Source: Dehalococcoidia bacterium (lineage in GTDB: Bacteria > Chloroflexota > Dehalococcoidia > Lucifugimonadales > SHYF01). From it: a stretch of 40,520 nt of DNA. Of the stretch, positions 23,482 through 30,852 are shown in pieces. The DNA lies in the NCBI GenBank assembly GCA_030651175.1, contig JAUSCR010000116.1, forward strand, positions 1 through 40,520, in the 5' to 3' direction. The notes under the pieces were generated by a model. That model was not told the DNA's origin and searched no databases. It was given only the letters and a program-made list of their open reading frames with translations. A program made the translations under genes and the position numbers. Positions within the stretch are counted from its first letter, which is position 1. Every line of letters starts with the position of its first letter.

Positions 23482-23871
23482 CTATGCTTTCAACTCTTCT
23501 ACCGCGACTATATATCGTATAAATTGGAGATATTTCTCCACCTCAGCAAACTCACTCTCGCTGACCAAAAGTGTGTAAGGTTCATGCACCGGCAAAGCTT
23601 TAATACTCGGTAAAGGCGCGAGATATCGCGTGAGGGCAGCGGGAAGTAGTAGGTAATCGGGGTGAGTGTCAAGTGCCTTAGCTAACTTGAGCAGTACTCC
23701 TGGACGTGTTGGTGTCAGCGTTCCGCACTCAATCTTAGAAAGGGTCTTATAAGGTACTCCCGCTTCTTTGGCTAGGCGCGTGACTGTCCAATCCCTTCCC
23801 AGTCTGAGCTGCTCGAGCTTCTTGCCAAGTTCGGTTTGCCTAGGTTTAGTTCGCCGCCCTCTTTTTGCCAT
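23482..23871 (-). CDS. XRE-family helix-turn-helix regulator
   Basis: A 129-residue protein with a Cro/C1-type HTH (~residues 14-72): LGKKLEQLRLGRDWTVTRLA, KEAGVPYKTLSKIECGTLTP, then LLKLAKALDTHPDYLL. A basic N-terminal arm (MAKRGRRTKPRQ) precedes it and a helical tail (SESEFAEVEKYLQFIRYIVA) may dimerise. It is divergent from the unknown/HD operon and probably represses it and itself. The predicted start of transcription is at or next to the ATG (TTGACT-17-TTATTA) and no ribosome site exists, so the mRNA is likely leaderless. Codons are A+T-richer than most of the window. Confidence 0.88.
   Translation of the reverse strand: MAKRGRRTKPRQTELGKKLEQLRLGRDWTVTRLAKEAGVPYKTLSKIECGTLTPTRPGVLLKLAKALDTHPDYLLLPAALTRYLAPLPSIKALPVHEPYTLLVSESEFAEVEKYLQFIRYIVAVEELKA
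23510..23535. promoter_or_regulatory. Candidate second XRE operator inside the regulator's 3' end
   Basis: ATATATC-12 bp-GATATTT, the same arms and spacer as the dyad at 23910-23935 save one base, exactly 400 bp away. Seen directly; operator function is inferred. Confidence 0.3.
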
Positions 23872-23878
23872 CGCTCAA

Positions 23879-23935
23879 TAATAAAGCGATGGAGTCTTGA
23901 CAGTCAACAATATATCTCATACACTGGCGATATAT
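23879..23935. promoter_or_regulatory. Divergent promoters and operator of the XRE/HD cassette
   Basis: Plus strand: TTGACA (23897-23902), 17 bp, TACACT (23920-23925) for the unknown/HD operon. Minus strand: TTGACT (23907-23902), 17 bp, TTATTA (23884-23879) for the XRE gene. The two -35 boxes form one palindrome, TTGACAGTCAA. An inverted repeat ATATATC-12 bp-GATATAT (23910-23935) covers the plus -10, a good place for repressor binding. Confidence 0.6.
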
Positions 23936-23983
23936 GAAGCCTCTTGCACATCCGAGTGAATGCAGTTAGGATGGAGGCTCTCA

Positions 23984-24406
23984 ATGGCTATATCAGGTGG
24001 GAAAATGAGTATGTCTGGCGATTATTGGGACTATGTCAATGCACTGTCGTATGCCTTGGCAAAGGGAACGCCTAAAACACCACAACGTTTCACTGGCGAT
24101 CCGATGCAATGGCATCAAGCCATGTATGAGCTGCTACCACGATACAAAGATCGCCTTCCGGTTTTCCGCCACATTGTTTTTGATACTACCCCAGGCAGGC
24201 AGCCATTCAGCGCTGAGGTGGATCATTTCCTACACGTCCTTGCCCAATCGAGGTTACTGAGCGCTCTTAATACGGCATATGCGGTATTTGAATTTAGCGA
24301 TAAGCAAAAAGAGACGATAATCCGCCTGAACGAGAAGCGAGTAAAGCAATACGAAGGCGTTTTGGAGGAGTTAGGAAGGGAGTTGGCTGCGAAGGTTCTG
24401 GTATAA
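23984..24406 (+). CDS. Unknown 140-aa protein paired with the HD phosphohydrolase
   Basis: I do not recognise this family. ATG 23984 is preferred because GGAGG lies seven bases upstream; ATG 23960 and internal ATGs are possible. It is soluble and largely helical, with aromatic patches (GDYWDYVNALSYALA, FTGDPMQWHQAMYELLPRYK), a central FRHIVFDTTPGRQPF, and a charged C-terminal helix (KQKETIIRLNEKRVKQYEGV). Nine bases separate it from the HD gene, so the two are co-transcribed and probably act together, as partner, regulator or trigger of the enzyme. Composition matches the HD gene and not the surrounding genome. Confidence 0.72.
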   Translation: MAISGGKMSMSGDYWDYVNALSYALAKGTPKTPQRFTGDPMQWHQAMYELLPRYKDRLPVFRHIVFDTTPGRQPFSAEVDHFLHVLAQSRLLSALNTAYAVFEFSDKQKETIIRLNEKRVKQYEGVLEELGRELAAKVLV

Positions 24407-24415
24407 GGCGAGGCC

Positions 24416-25966
24416 ATGCCACTCCCTAGTTCGACGGTTACTGTGGAGAGTCTTAGAGCGGAGATTTCAGACTACGTCAGTGAACGGTTCGATGGGTTCG
24501 TTCCAAATCCCCAGAACTCCAATCACCACGCAGATGGAAAGGTAATTCGAGACCCAATTCACGGGTTTCATCACCTGAAAGCATGGGAGGTCGAGGTCGT
24601 AGACTCCCCTCTCTTACAGCGGCTCCGGTCAATTCACCAAAATGGCCTTGTCTTCCTCGTTTATCCTAGCGCGAATCATTCGCGTTTTGAACACAGCCTC
24701 GGTGTGGCGAAGGTAATTCAAGACGTCGTTGGGGAATTAAACACCCCGGGCTTGTTCAGTGAAACAACCGTTGGGGAACTACGGCTAGCGGCACTTCTCC
24801 ACGATTCAGGACATGGTATCTTTTCTCATCTGTCTGAGACACTAATCTATGAGCGGTGGTACGACAATTTCCAGCCCATTAGGCAGATTGCTCCGTTCCA
24901 AGGAAAGACTGTGGGAGAGATAGTGTCGTATCTCCTTGTGACAAGTCCACGATTCCGAGCATTTCTTGAGGATATTAACTCTCGCTACAACCAGAATTTC
25001 AATGTTGATCGTATAGCTGGGTTGATTGTGGGCAACGTGCAAAATCCAACTATGGAGGCCTACCAGCGAGACCTAATCACAGGACCCCTTGATGCAGACA
25101 AACTCGACTATATCGCACGCGATTCTTGCTTTACAGGTATTAGAGCCGAGGTTGACGTTCCACAGATTATTCGCTCCATGAAAGTGTGGGATAGAAGCGG
25201 TTCAAGGTTCCCACGGTCTCTAGTAGTAAAGGTGCAGGGGGTTAGCTTCATCGAGCAGATGCATTTTGCGCGACTGTTATTGTACCCAGCCATGTATCAT
25301 CACCAAAAGGTGCGTGCTATAGAGTGCATGGTGCGGGGAATTTTCGACACTATCTGGGCGGCACCCGATGAAATCCGGGAGCCTGTTCTGAAATTTAGCC
25401 GTATTACTGACTTCCTGCGGCTGACTGAGGGTGAATTCCTTGCCCTTGCCTCCCGAGAACCCTTAATACGCCAACAAATCGAAAAGTTACAGAATCGGAC
25501 TCTTTTTCGTAGGGCCTTACAGGTTTCGGCGTCTTTGATTAGAGGAGAGGTAGAATCAACTCGTTACAGCGACCTCGTAGGGTTGGGCAAGTTCACCCCA
25601 GAAGCCTCAGCCCGACTTAACGAAATACGTAAGACAATCTACGATTTAATCCCGGCGGCGGCGAAGACTGATAGGACATTAAACGACATCTGGGTAGACG
25701 TACCGGATCAGCCTAGTGCCAAAGACATGGAGCTTTGTAAAGTCGATACTGGGGAGTCTGAGCCGGTTCCACTAGACACATTGTTCCCCTTGGCCTCCTG
25801 GCTTAAGGGTTATGCTGAAAACAAATGGACTGCTCATGTTTACGGCTATCCGGACGAAGCTTTTCTCACTAGCCTTAATCGCGCCACCACTGAATATTTC
25901 AACAGTGAGTACAGTCTTACATTCCAAGATAGAGCTACCACTGAATGTAAGCTGACCCTTAGATAA
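24416..25966 (+). CDS. SAMHD1/COG1078-like HD-domain phosphohydrolase
   Basis: A 516-residue HD protein. The region IRDPIHGFHHLKAWEVEVVD (~44-63), SPLLQRLRSIHQNGLVFLVY and NHSRFEHSLGVAKV (His93), then LLHDSGHGIFSH (His129-Asp130) and LDADKLDYIARD (Asp226) gives the complete H...HD...D metal site. This order is that of SAMHD1-like and COG1078 enzymes, which remove triphosphate from dNTPs or hydrolyse other nucleotides. The C-terminal ~200 residues are not recognised. It is second in an operon with an unknown 140-aa protein, under a divergent XRE regulator, with A+T-rich codons. A phage-defence role by dNTP depletion is plausible, but the context is the only support; a housekeeping phosphohydrolase remains possible. 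Confidence 0.88.
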   Translation: MPLPSSTVTVESLRAEISDYVSERFDGFVPNPQNSNHHADGKVIRDPIHGFHHLKAWEVEVVDSPLLQRLRSIHQNGLVFLVYPSANHSRFEHSLGVAKVIQDVVGELNTPGLFSETTVGELRLAALLHDSGHGIFSHLSETLIYERWYDNFQPIRQIAPFQGKTVGEIVSYLLVTSPRFRAFLEDINSRYNQNFNVDRIAGLIVGNVQNPTMEAYQRDLITGPLDADKLDYIARDSCFTGIRAEVDVPQIIRSMKVWDRSGSRFPRSLVVKVQGVSFIEQMHFARLLLYPAMYHHQKVRAIECMVRGIFDTIWAAPDEIREPVLKFSRITDFLRLTEGEFLALASREPLIRQQIEKLQNRTLFRRALQVSASLIRGEVESTRYSDLVGLGKFTPEASARLNEIRKTIYDLIPAAAKTDRTLNDIWVDVPDQPSAKDMELCKVDTGESEPVPLDTLFPLASWLKGYAENKWTAHVYGYPDEAFLTSLNRATTEYFNSEYSLTFQDRATTECKLTLR

Positions 25967-26063
25967 GCTAGTCTTGTGTACGACATCTCAGCCGGAAGGC
26001 CATTTCCCCTTTCGTTTGATTGCCATTGTTACCGATGCCTCCGGCCCGAAATATGCAACACGC

Positions 26064-26927
26064 TCATTTTACAGCATTGTGGAACCGGCGCAGGGCATCC
26101 AGGTGTTGCTTTAGGGAGGTGAAGCCCGCGCGCATGGTGTTCACCGACAGGTGGGTAGCCCCTAGCTTCTGCCAGTCTGCCGCTGTCTTGGCCCAGTCTT
26201 GCGGGATGGAGTCCTGAACGCCGATTCGCGCCTCCACTCCAATTTTGGCCGGGTCCCGGCCAGCCTCTTGCGCATAGCCACGCATACGCTCCAGCATTTG
26301 CTGGACCTCCTCGGTGGGGGGCATTTGCGGGAACCAGCCGTCCCCCAGCCGGCCCACTCTTTTGAGGAGCGGTTCCGCCCTTCCGCCAAGCCAGATGGGT
26401 ATGGGGCGCTGCACTGGCAGAGGGTTAATCCCTGCCGCCGTAACCTTATCCCACCGGCCCTTGAATGTGACGACCTCCTGAGTCCATAGTGCCCGCATGA
26501 GAGCTATCTGCTCCTCGCTGCGGCGGCCCCGGGTGTGGAAGTCCTGGCCCAGGGCTTCGTACTCTATTGTGTTCCATCCGGTCCCTATGCCCAGGCGCAG
26601 CCGCCCGCCTGTGAGGACGTCTACCTCTGCCGCTTGTTTGGCCACCAACACTGTTTGGCGCTGCGGCAGGATGACGATGCTTGTCACCAGCTCCAGCCTC
26701 TTCGTGAGGGCCGCCAGGTATCCGAACAGCACAAAAGGCTCGTGGAACTGGGACTTGTGGTCGTAAGGCCCACGGTAGCCCTCATGCTGGGCCGGATCAG
26801 CCCCTACCACGTGATCGAAGATCACAAGATGGGCATACCCCATTTCTTCCACGGCCTGGGCGTACTCCCGTACAACCGCCGGGTCGGGGCCAAGCTCTGT
26901 TTGGGGGAAGACAACACCTAGTTTCAC
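26064..26927 (-). CDS. LLM-class F420-dependent oxidoreductase
   Basis: A 287-residue luciferase-like TIM-barrel oxidoreductase. It shows MKLGVVFPQTELGPDPAVV, YAHLVIFDHVVG, LVTSIVILPQRQTVLVAKQA, LDVLTGG-type VDVLTGGRLRLGIGTGW (cofactor site), and PIPIWLGGRAEPLLKRVGRL followed by GDGWFP. Subgroup features suggest F420 rather than FMN, in keeping with the npdG-like gene at 20.4 kb. Substrate is unknown. The start is GTG 26927 with GGAGG upstream; a TATAAT -10 lies at 26968-26963. About 100 bp separate it from the HD cassette, with nothing notable seen. Confidence 0.9.
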   Translation of the reverse strand: MKLGVVFPQTELGPDPAVVREYAQAVEEMGYAHLVIFDHVVGADPAQHEGYRGPYDHKSQFHEPFVLFGYLAALTKRLELVTSIVILPQRQTVLVAKQAAEVDVLTGGRLRLGIGTGWNTIEYEALGQDFHTRGRRSEEQIALMRALWTQEVVTFKGRWDKVTAAGINPLPVQRPIPIWLGGRAEPLLKRVGRLGDGWFPQMPPTEEVQQMLERMRGYAQEAGRDPAKIGVEARIGVQDSIPQDWAKTAADWQKLGATHLSVNTMRAGFTSLKQHLDALRRFHNAVK

Positions 26928-27054
26928 GGTCGCCTCCGATTCGTCAACAGATAATGGGTGGTATTATACACGCCTACTGGAACATTCCATATAATGCCAA
27001 GTACGTCAGGGCCGGTGTGCGGCGGGGCCGCCAAGCCCCACTCTCTGGGCTGCC

Positions 27055-27477
27055 TTAGCCGGCCCTCAGCTCCTCTTCCGTCACCTGCCCGTCCGTGATC
27101 CTGTAGGCCCGTACTACCGGGTTATCGTGGTCCATCAGCGAAATCAGGACGTAGTAGGTGTCCGGCCAGGTGGACACACCATCCCAGGTGGCGATCCGCA
27201 CATCAGTGGCCGAAGGATACGCTGGAGAGTGTGTATGGGAGTGGTAGATGACCAGCGGATCAGGGTCCCATCTGTTCTGGCGTGCCTCTTGCAAGACCTC
27301 ATACACCTTTTTGGGATCCATATCGTACCGGTATGGGCTCGCAGCCGTATTGGTCATGCGATAGAGCTTGGTTGCCTTGCCCTTCCGTCCAGTAATGAAA
27401 CCGCAGCACTCGTTGGGGTTGTCCTCCAGCGCGTGAGCTATCATCTGGTCAACGTACTGCTTCCCTAGCTCCAGCAT
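27055..27477 (-). CDS. Mec-like JAMM/MPN+ metalloprotease
   Basis: A 140-residue zinc metallopeptidase. The JAMM set is complete: Glu23 in NECCGFITG, His79 and His81 in YHSHTHSPAYPS, Ser89 and Asp92. Spacing H-S-H-x7-S-x2-D matches the family. Small bacterial JAMM proteins of this kind include Mec, which releases newly made cysteine from the C terminus of the sulfur carrier CysO. That fits the MoeB and CysM-like enzymes at 11-13 kb and the cysteine synthase two genes upstream. It lies 57 bp after selD in the same direction, with AGGAG upstream of ATG 27477. No carrier gene is visible nearby. Confidence 0.85.
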   Translation of the reverse strand: MLELGKQYVDQMIAHALEDNPNECCGFITGRKGKATKLYRMTNTAASPYRYDMDPKKVYEVLQEARQNRWDPDPLVIYHSHTHSPAYPSATDVRIATWDGVSTWPDTYYVLISLMDHDNPVVRAYRITDGQVTEEELRAG

Positions 27478-27534
27478 GGCTTCATGGAACTCCTGAGCGG
27501 TTATGTATCTAAACCCCCGCTGGTCGGCAGGATC

Positions 27535-28581
27535 CTACGGAAGCACCTGAATGGCCCCGGCGCTTCTTTGGGATACCTCGCCAATGATTGCGACGCCAGC
27601 AACGCCGTGTTTCTCCAGCTCCTCCAAGAGCCGGTCCAAGCGCTCCCGTGGCACTGATATCAACAGCCCGCCGGAGGTCTGCGCATCGCTGAGGATAACC
27701 TTTGCCTCTTTGGAAAGCGATTCATGGTAGTTCACCTTGGGCCCCAGAGAGGCCAGATTTCTATGGGTGCCCCCGGGGGCGATTCCCGCTTCGGCCAGCT
27801 CCAGTAGGCCAGGTAGCAAAGGTATTTTGGACCAGAAGACTCGGGCGGCGGTGCCGCTGGCTGTCATCATAGGTTTCAGGTGGCCCAGCAGCCCGTAGCC
27901 TGTTACATCCGTGCAGGCGTTGACGCCCACGTGCATCATGGCCTCCGAGGCGCCCTTGTTCAGCATTTCCATGACAGCGATGGCGTTGGCCAGCACCTCT
28001 TCCTTCACCACGCCGTTCTTTCCAGCGGTGGTGATTATGCCCGTGCCGATGGGCTTGGTGAGCACAAGCACATCTCCGGGCCTGGCGTTGCGGTTAGTCA
28101 CCTGGTCGCCGGGTCGGATTATGCCTGTTACGGCCAGGCCGTATTTTGGCTCCTTGTCGTCTATGGTATGGCCGCCCACGATGAGGAGGCCGGCCTCGGC
28201 GGCTTTTCTGTAGCCGCCCTTCAAGATATTGGCCACAATGTCCTTGGACAGCTCCATGGGAAATGCCACTATGTTCAGCCCAAGCAGGGGCCGTCCGCCC
28301 ATGGCGTACACGTCGCTTACAGCGTTGGCCACCGCAATAGCGCCAAAGTGGTCAGGGTCGTCTACTATGGGAGGGAAGAAGTCAACCGTTTGCACCAGGG
28401 CAAGGTCATCCGTCAGGCGGTAGACGGCAGCGTCATCGCCTGTCTCAGTCCCGACCAGCAGGTTCGGGTCGGTGATCGTTGGTAGCTGGCGCAGAACCTG
28501 CGCCAGGTCCTCAGGACTGTACTTGGAGGCTCAGCCCGCGCAATGGGCCAGGCTGGTGAGGCGGATAGCTTCCTGGGGCAT
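27535..28581 (-). CDS. selD: Selenide, water dikinase, itself a selenoprotein (in-frame UGA)
   Basis: Makes selenophosphate from selenide and ATP, the selenium donor for Sec-tRNA. Translated with UGA read as selenocysteine it has 348 residues, the usual size. It starts at ATG 28581 (AAGGAG upstream): MPQEAIRLTSLAHCAG, then UGA at codon 17 (28533-28531), then ASKYSPEDL. In SelD this position is the catalytic Cys or Sec. Downstream are TGDDAAVYRL, TVDFFPPIVDDP, VGGHTIDDKEPKYGL, TKPIGTGIITTAGK and ACTDVTGYGLLGH, followed by SDAQTSGGLL. Ordinary gene callers would start it at 28395 and lose the active site. It lies between a cysteine synthase and the Mec-like gene on one strand. Confidence 0.95.
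28486..28506 (-). promoter_or_regulatory. Candidate bacterial SECIS hairpin in selD
   Basis: On the minus strand CTGGCGCAG-GTT-CTGCGCCAG, a perfect 9-bp stem beginning 25 bases after the UGA. The loop holds G-U about 34 bases after the UGA, within the range described for bacterial SECIS elements, which SelB binds. Confidence 0.65.
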
Positions 28582-28664
28582 AGACTCCTTCCTGTGTCAG
28601 GTTGGGAACAGTACCTATTGTAGCATGGGTTGTTGCACGGCTCGCGGGCGTGCGGCCAGGAGCT

Positions 28665-29579
28665 TCACAGGTTCAGCATGGGATACCGCTCGCCTGTATC
28701 GGGCAGCACAGTTACCACCACCTTGCCCTCGCCCAGTCGCTGCGCCACCCGCAAGGCAGCCAGGACGTTGGCCCCAGAAGAAATGCCCACCAGTAGCCCC
28801 ATCTCCTGGGCCAGCCGCTTGGTGGTGGCTATGGCATCCTGAGTGGTGACTGTGACTATCTCGTCAATGATGGCGCGGTCCAGCAGGGTGGGTATGAAAT
28901 CGGCCCCAATGCCCAAAATACCGTGGTCGCCCGCGTGGCCCTGGCTCAGCAGCGGAGACGTAGCTGGTTCCACGGCCACCACCAGCACTGATGCGCTAAC
29001 GGCTTTCAGCGCCTCGCCCACGCCTGTGATGGTGCCGCCCGTTCCAACACCAGCCACGAAGGCATCCACACGGCCAGAGGTCGCATCCAGGATCTCCCTT
29101 CCTGTGCCTTCTCGATGCGCCTTCGCATTGGCGGGGTTGGTGAACTGCTCCAGCATCACCATCCCGCGGTCCTGGTCAAGCATGCGCCGGGCTGCCCGCA
29201 TGGCCCCCTCCATGCCCAGGTGAGCCGGCGTGAGATGTACCGTCGCTCCGAAGCGCGCCACCAGACGCCGCCGCTCCAGGGGCACGCTCTCTGGCATGGT
29301 TATGGCCACCCGGTATCCCTTGGCTGCCCCCACCAGCGCCAGAGAGATGCCCATGTTGCCGCCGGTAGGCTCAACAATAGTCATGCCAGGCATCAGCCTG
29401 CCCTGAGCTTCAGCGTCCTGGATCATGGCCAGGGCCGCGCGGTCTTTGGTGCTGCCGCCGGGGTTCAGGCTCTCCAGCTTGGCCAGCACCTGCGCCGAGC
29501 CGGGCGTCTCCAGGGCGCGCAGGCGCACCAGGGGCGTGTTGCCTATGAGTTCAAGGACGGATTCGGCAATCCTGGTCAA
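28665..29579 (-). CDS. cysK: Cysteine synthase family PLP enzyme (CysK-like)
   Basis: A ~304-residue fold-type II PLP enzyme. From TTG 29579 (AGGAGA upstream) it reads LTRIAESVLELIGNTPLVRL, with the PLP-Lys motif NPGGSTKDRAAL, phosphate-binding GVGTGGTITGVG and the C-terminal GISSGANVLAALRVA then TVLPDTGERY, all usual in O-acetylserine sulfhydrylases. The substrate loop, normally TSGNTG, reads TGGNMG, an uncommon change in a carboxylate-binding segment. ATG 29606 would add nine residues without ribosome site. It precedes selD and the Mec-like gene. With the CysM-like gene at 11-12 kb the organism has at least two such enzymes; specificity could differ. Confidence 0.88.
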   Translation of the reverse strand: MTRIAESVLELIGNTPLVRLRALETPGSAQVLAKLESLNPGGSTKDRAALAMIQDAEAQGRLMPGMTIVEPTGGNMGISLALVGAAKGYRVAITMPESVPLERRRLVARFGATVHLTPAHLGMEGAMRAARRMLDQDRGMVMLEQFTNPANAKAHREGTGREILDATSGRVDAFVAGVGTGGTITGVGEALKAVSASVLVVAVEPATSPLLSQGHAGDHGILGIGADFIPTLLDRAIIDEIVTVTTQDAIATTKRLAQEMGLLVGISSGANVLAALRVAQRLGEGKVVVTVLPDTGERYPMLNL

Positions 29580-29675
29580 GGTAGGTCTCCTCAGCAGATG
29601 GCCCATTGTGGCATGGGTGGTTGGGAGCGTCAAGGAAAGAGGAGCGTGGTAACATATGCTATCTCACGCACCTAG

Positions 29676-29800
29676 CAGGTTGCTGAAAAAGGGAAGTCCA
29701 GAGGGGCGAAGCCCCTTTGGTGGGGGTCTGGGGGTATCCCCCAAATCTCTCTCTTACCCCCTTCCTGGCCAGGAAGGGGGCTAGGGGGATGGTCGAAGAG
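29676..29800. repeat. Dispersed triple-hairpin repeat, copy E
   Basis: The fullest copy: GGTTGCTGAAAAAGGGAAGT, hairpin AGGGGC-GAA-GCCCCT (29702-29716), TGGGGG/CCCCCA (29729-29743), the 24-bp palindrome (29757-29780) and GGGGGATGGTCGAAGA. It fills the gap between cysK and the DinB-like gene. Confidence 0.8.
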
Positions 29801-29838
29801 ATCGTACATCATGAACCTATATTATCAGGAGGTACTAA

Positions 29839-30258
29839 ATGGGAGCTTTGGAAGAAATGGAGGAGAAGCTCCGGGCGTCGCGGGCGCGGCTTCAGGAGCA
29901 GCTAATAGACGTGAAGGAAGAGCAGATGACCCTGCCGGTAGCCGGGCGCGTTCCCAGGACTGTGAGAGCCATGTTCTATCTTCTCATTTCGCACGAGGCG
30001 GAGCACACCGTCCAACTGGTGAAAACACTGGCGGCCTTGGGGATCAACCAGAGCGAGGCCCAGCTTATCCTGCACAGCTTGCGGAGGTCTCGCGGCGAGC
30101 TGGAAGGGTTGCTCCTCGGTCTCACTGACGATGACCTGGACCGGGTGCCTGCCGAAGGCGAATGGTCGCCACGCAAAGTCCTGGAGCACATCATTGCCGA
30201 TGAGGTGCTCTTTGGGGATAGGATCAAGGAGGCCGTCCAGCAAGGGGCGGCTTCCTAG
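29839..30258 (+). CDS. DinB-like four-helix protein
   Basis: A 139-residue helical protein resembling the DinB/YfiT-type fold. It shows an N-terminal helix pair, FYLLISHEAEHTVQLVKTL with a possible metal-binding His, a second helical part (LRRSRGELEGLLLGLTDDDL), and the common DinB_2 signature WSPRKVLEHIIADEVLFGDR near the end. Such proteins often bind a metal and act as thiol-dependent transferases or have unknown roles. AGGAGG lies upstream of ATG 29839, right after repeat copy E. It converges with the Yip1-like gene, leaving 10 bp between stops. Confidence 0.65.
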   Translation: MGALEEMEEKLRASRARLQEQLIDVKEEQMTLPVAGRVPRTVRAMFYLLISHEAEHTVQLVKTLAALGINQSEAQLILHSLRRSRGELEGLLLGLTDDDLDRVPAEGEWSPRKVLEHIIADEVLFGDRIKEAVQQGAAS

Positions 30259-30268
30259 CCGTCCGCTG

Positions 30269-30796
30269 CTATTGGGCTGCACCGGGCGTGGGGCTGATTA
30301 GGAGCGACAGCACGATCATGAGCACGGCGTATGGAATGAAGCCTACCACCACCACGCCGATGGCCCGCCATGTGGATGTGTAATCCAGACCTTGCCGCAC
30401 GGCAATCACCATGGCCGCAAGCTGCCACACCGAGACGATAAAGAAGATAGCTGGTCCGACACCGGGTATAGAGCCAAGCACTCTTAGCACCCCAGGCGCC
30501 TGAGCGAAGCCCAGCACCCGTGCCATCTCTCCCCAGTTGGCCTTGGTCTCTGGTGTCTTGAACAGTGTCGTTCCTATGATGAACGTAAGCCAGGCCCAGA
30601 GCGCCCAACCCAAAAGGCCAACCACAAACCCGCCCACAAGGCCCTTGACTCCGCCCGTTGCTAACGTGCCCAGCCCTGTTGCCAGCGCCACAATGGCTAC
30701 CACCAGCATGGCTTGCACGGTAGCCTTGGTATCAGCCTCTACCTCTTCGTAGGTGCCAACTTTCAGCATTGCTGCTCCAAGCATTCGATTGATCAA
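30269..30796 (-). CDS. Yip1-family membrane protein
   Basis: A 175-residue integral membrane protein with five predicted helices, for example ATVQAMLVVAIVALATGLGT, VGGFVVGLLGWALWAWLTFI, FFIVSVWQLAAMVIAV and AIGVVVVGFIPYAVLMIVLS. The N-terminal KVGTYEEVEADTKATVQAML and the central WGEMARVLGFAQAPGVL pattern are those of bacterial YIP1 proteins. TTG 30796 is taken as start because GGGAGG lies six bases upstream. The function of the family in bacteria is unclear. It lies 56 bp downstream of the response regulator on the same strand. Confidence 0.7.
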   Translation of the reverse strand: MINRMLGAAMLKVGTYEEVEADTKATVQAMLVVAIVALATGLGTLATGGVKGLVGGFVVGLLGWALWAWLTFIIGTTLFKTPETKANWGEMARVLGFAQAPGVLRVLGSIPGVGPAIFFIVSVWQLAAMVIAVRQGLDYTSTWRAIGVVVVGFIPYAVLMIVLSLLISPTPGAAQ

Positions 30797-30852
30797 GGCT
30801 TTCCTCCCAATTGCTAATTGTCCGCATGGTGAACAACGGAAACTCACTGCCC

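Noticed and set aside
28395-28581. selD as a pseudogene because of an internal stop
   Set aside because: The TGA is at the known Sec/Cys catalytic position, start and ribosome site lie upstream, and a SECIS-like hairpin follows; selenocysteine is the better reading.
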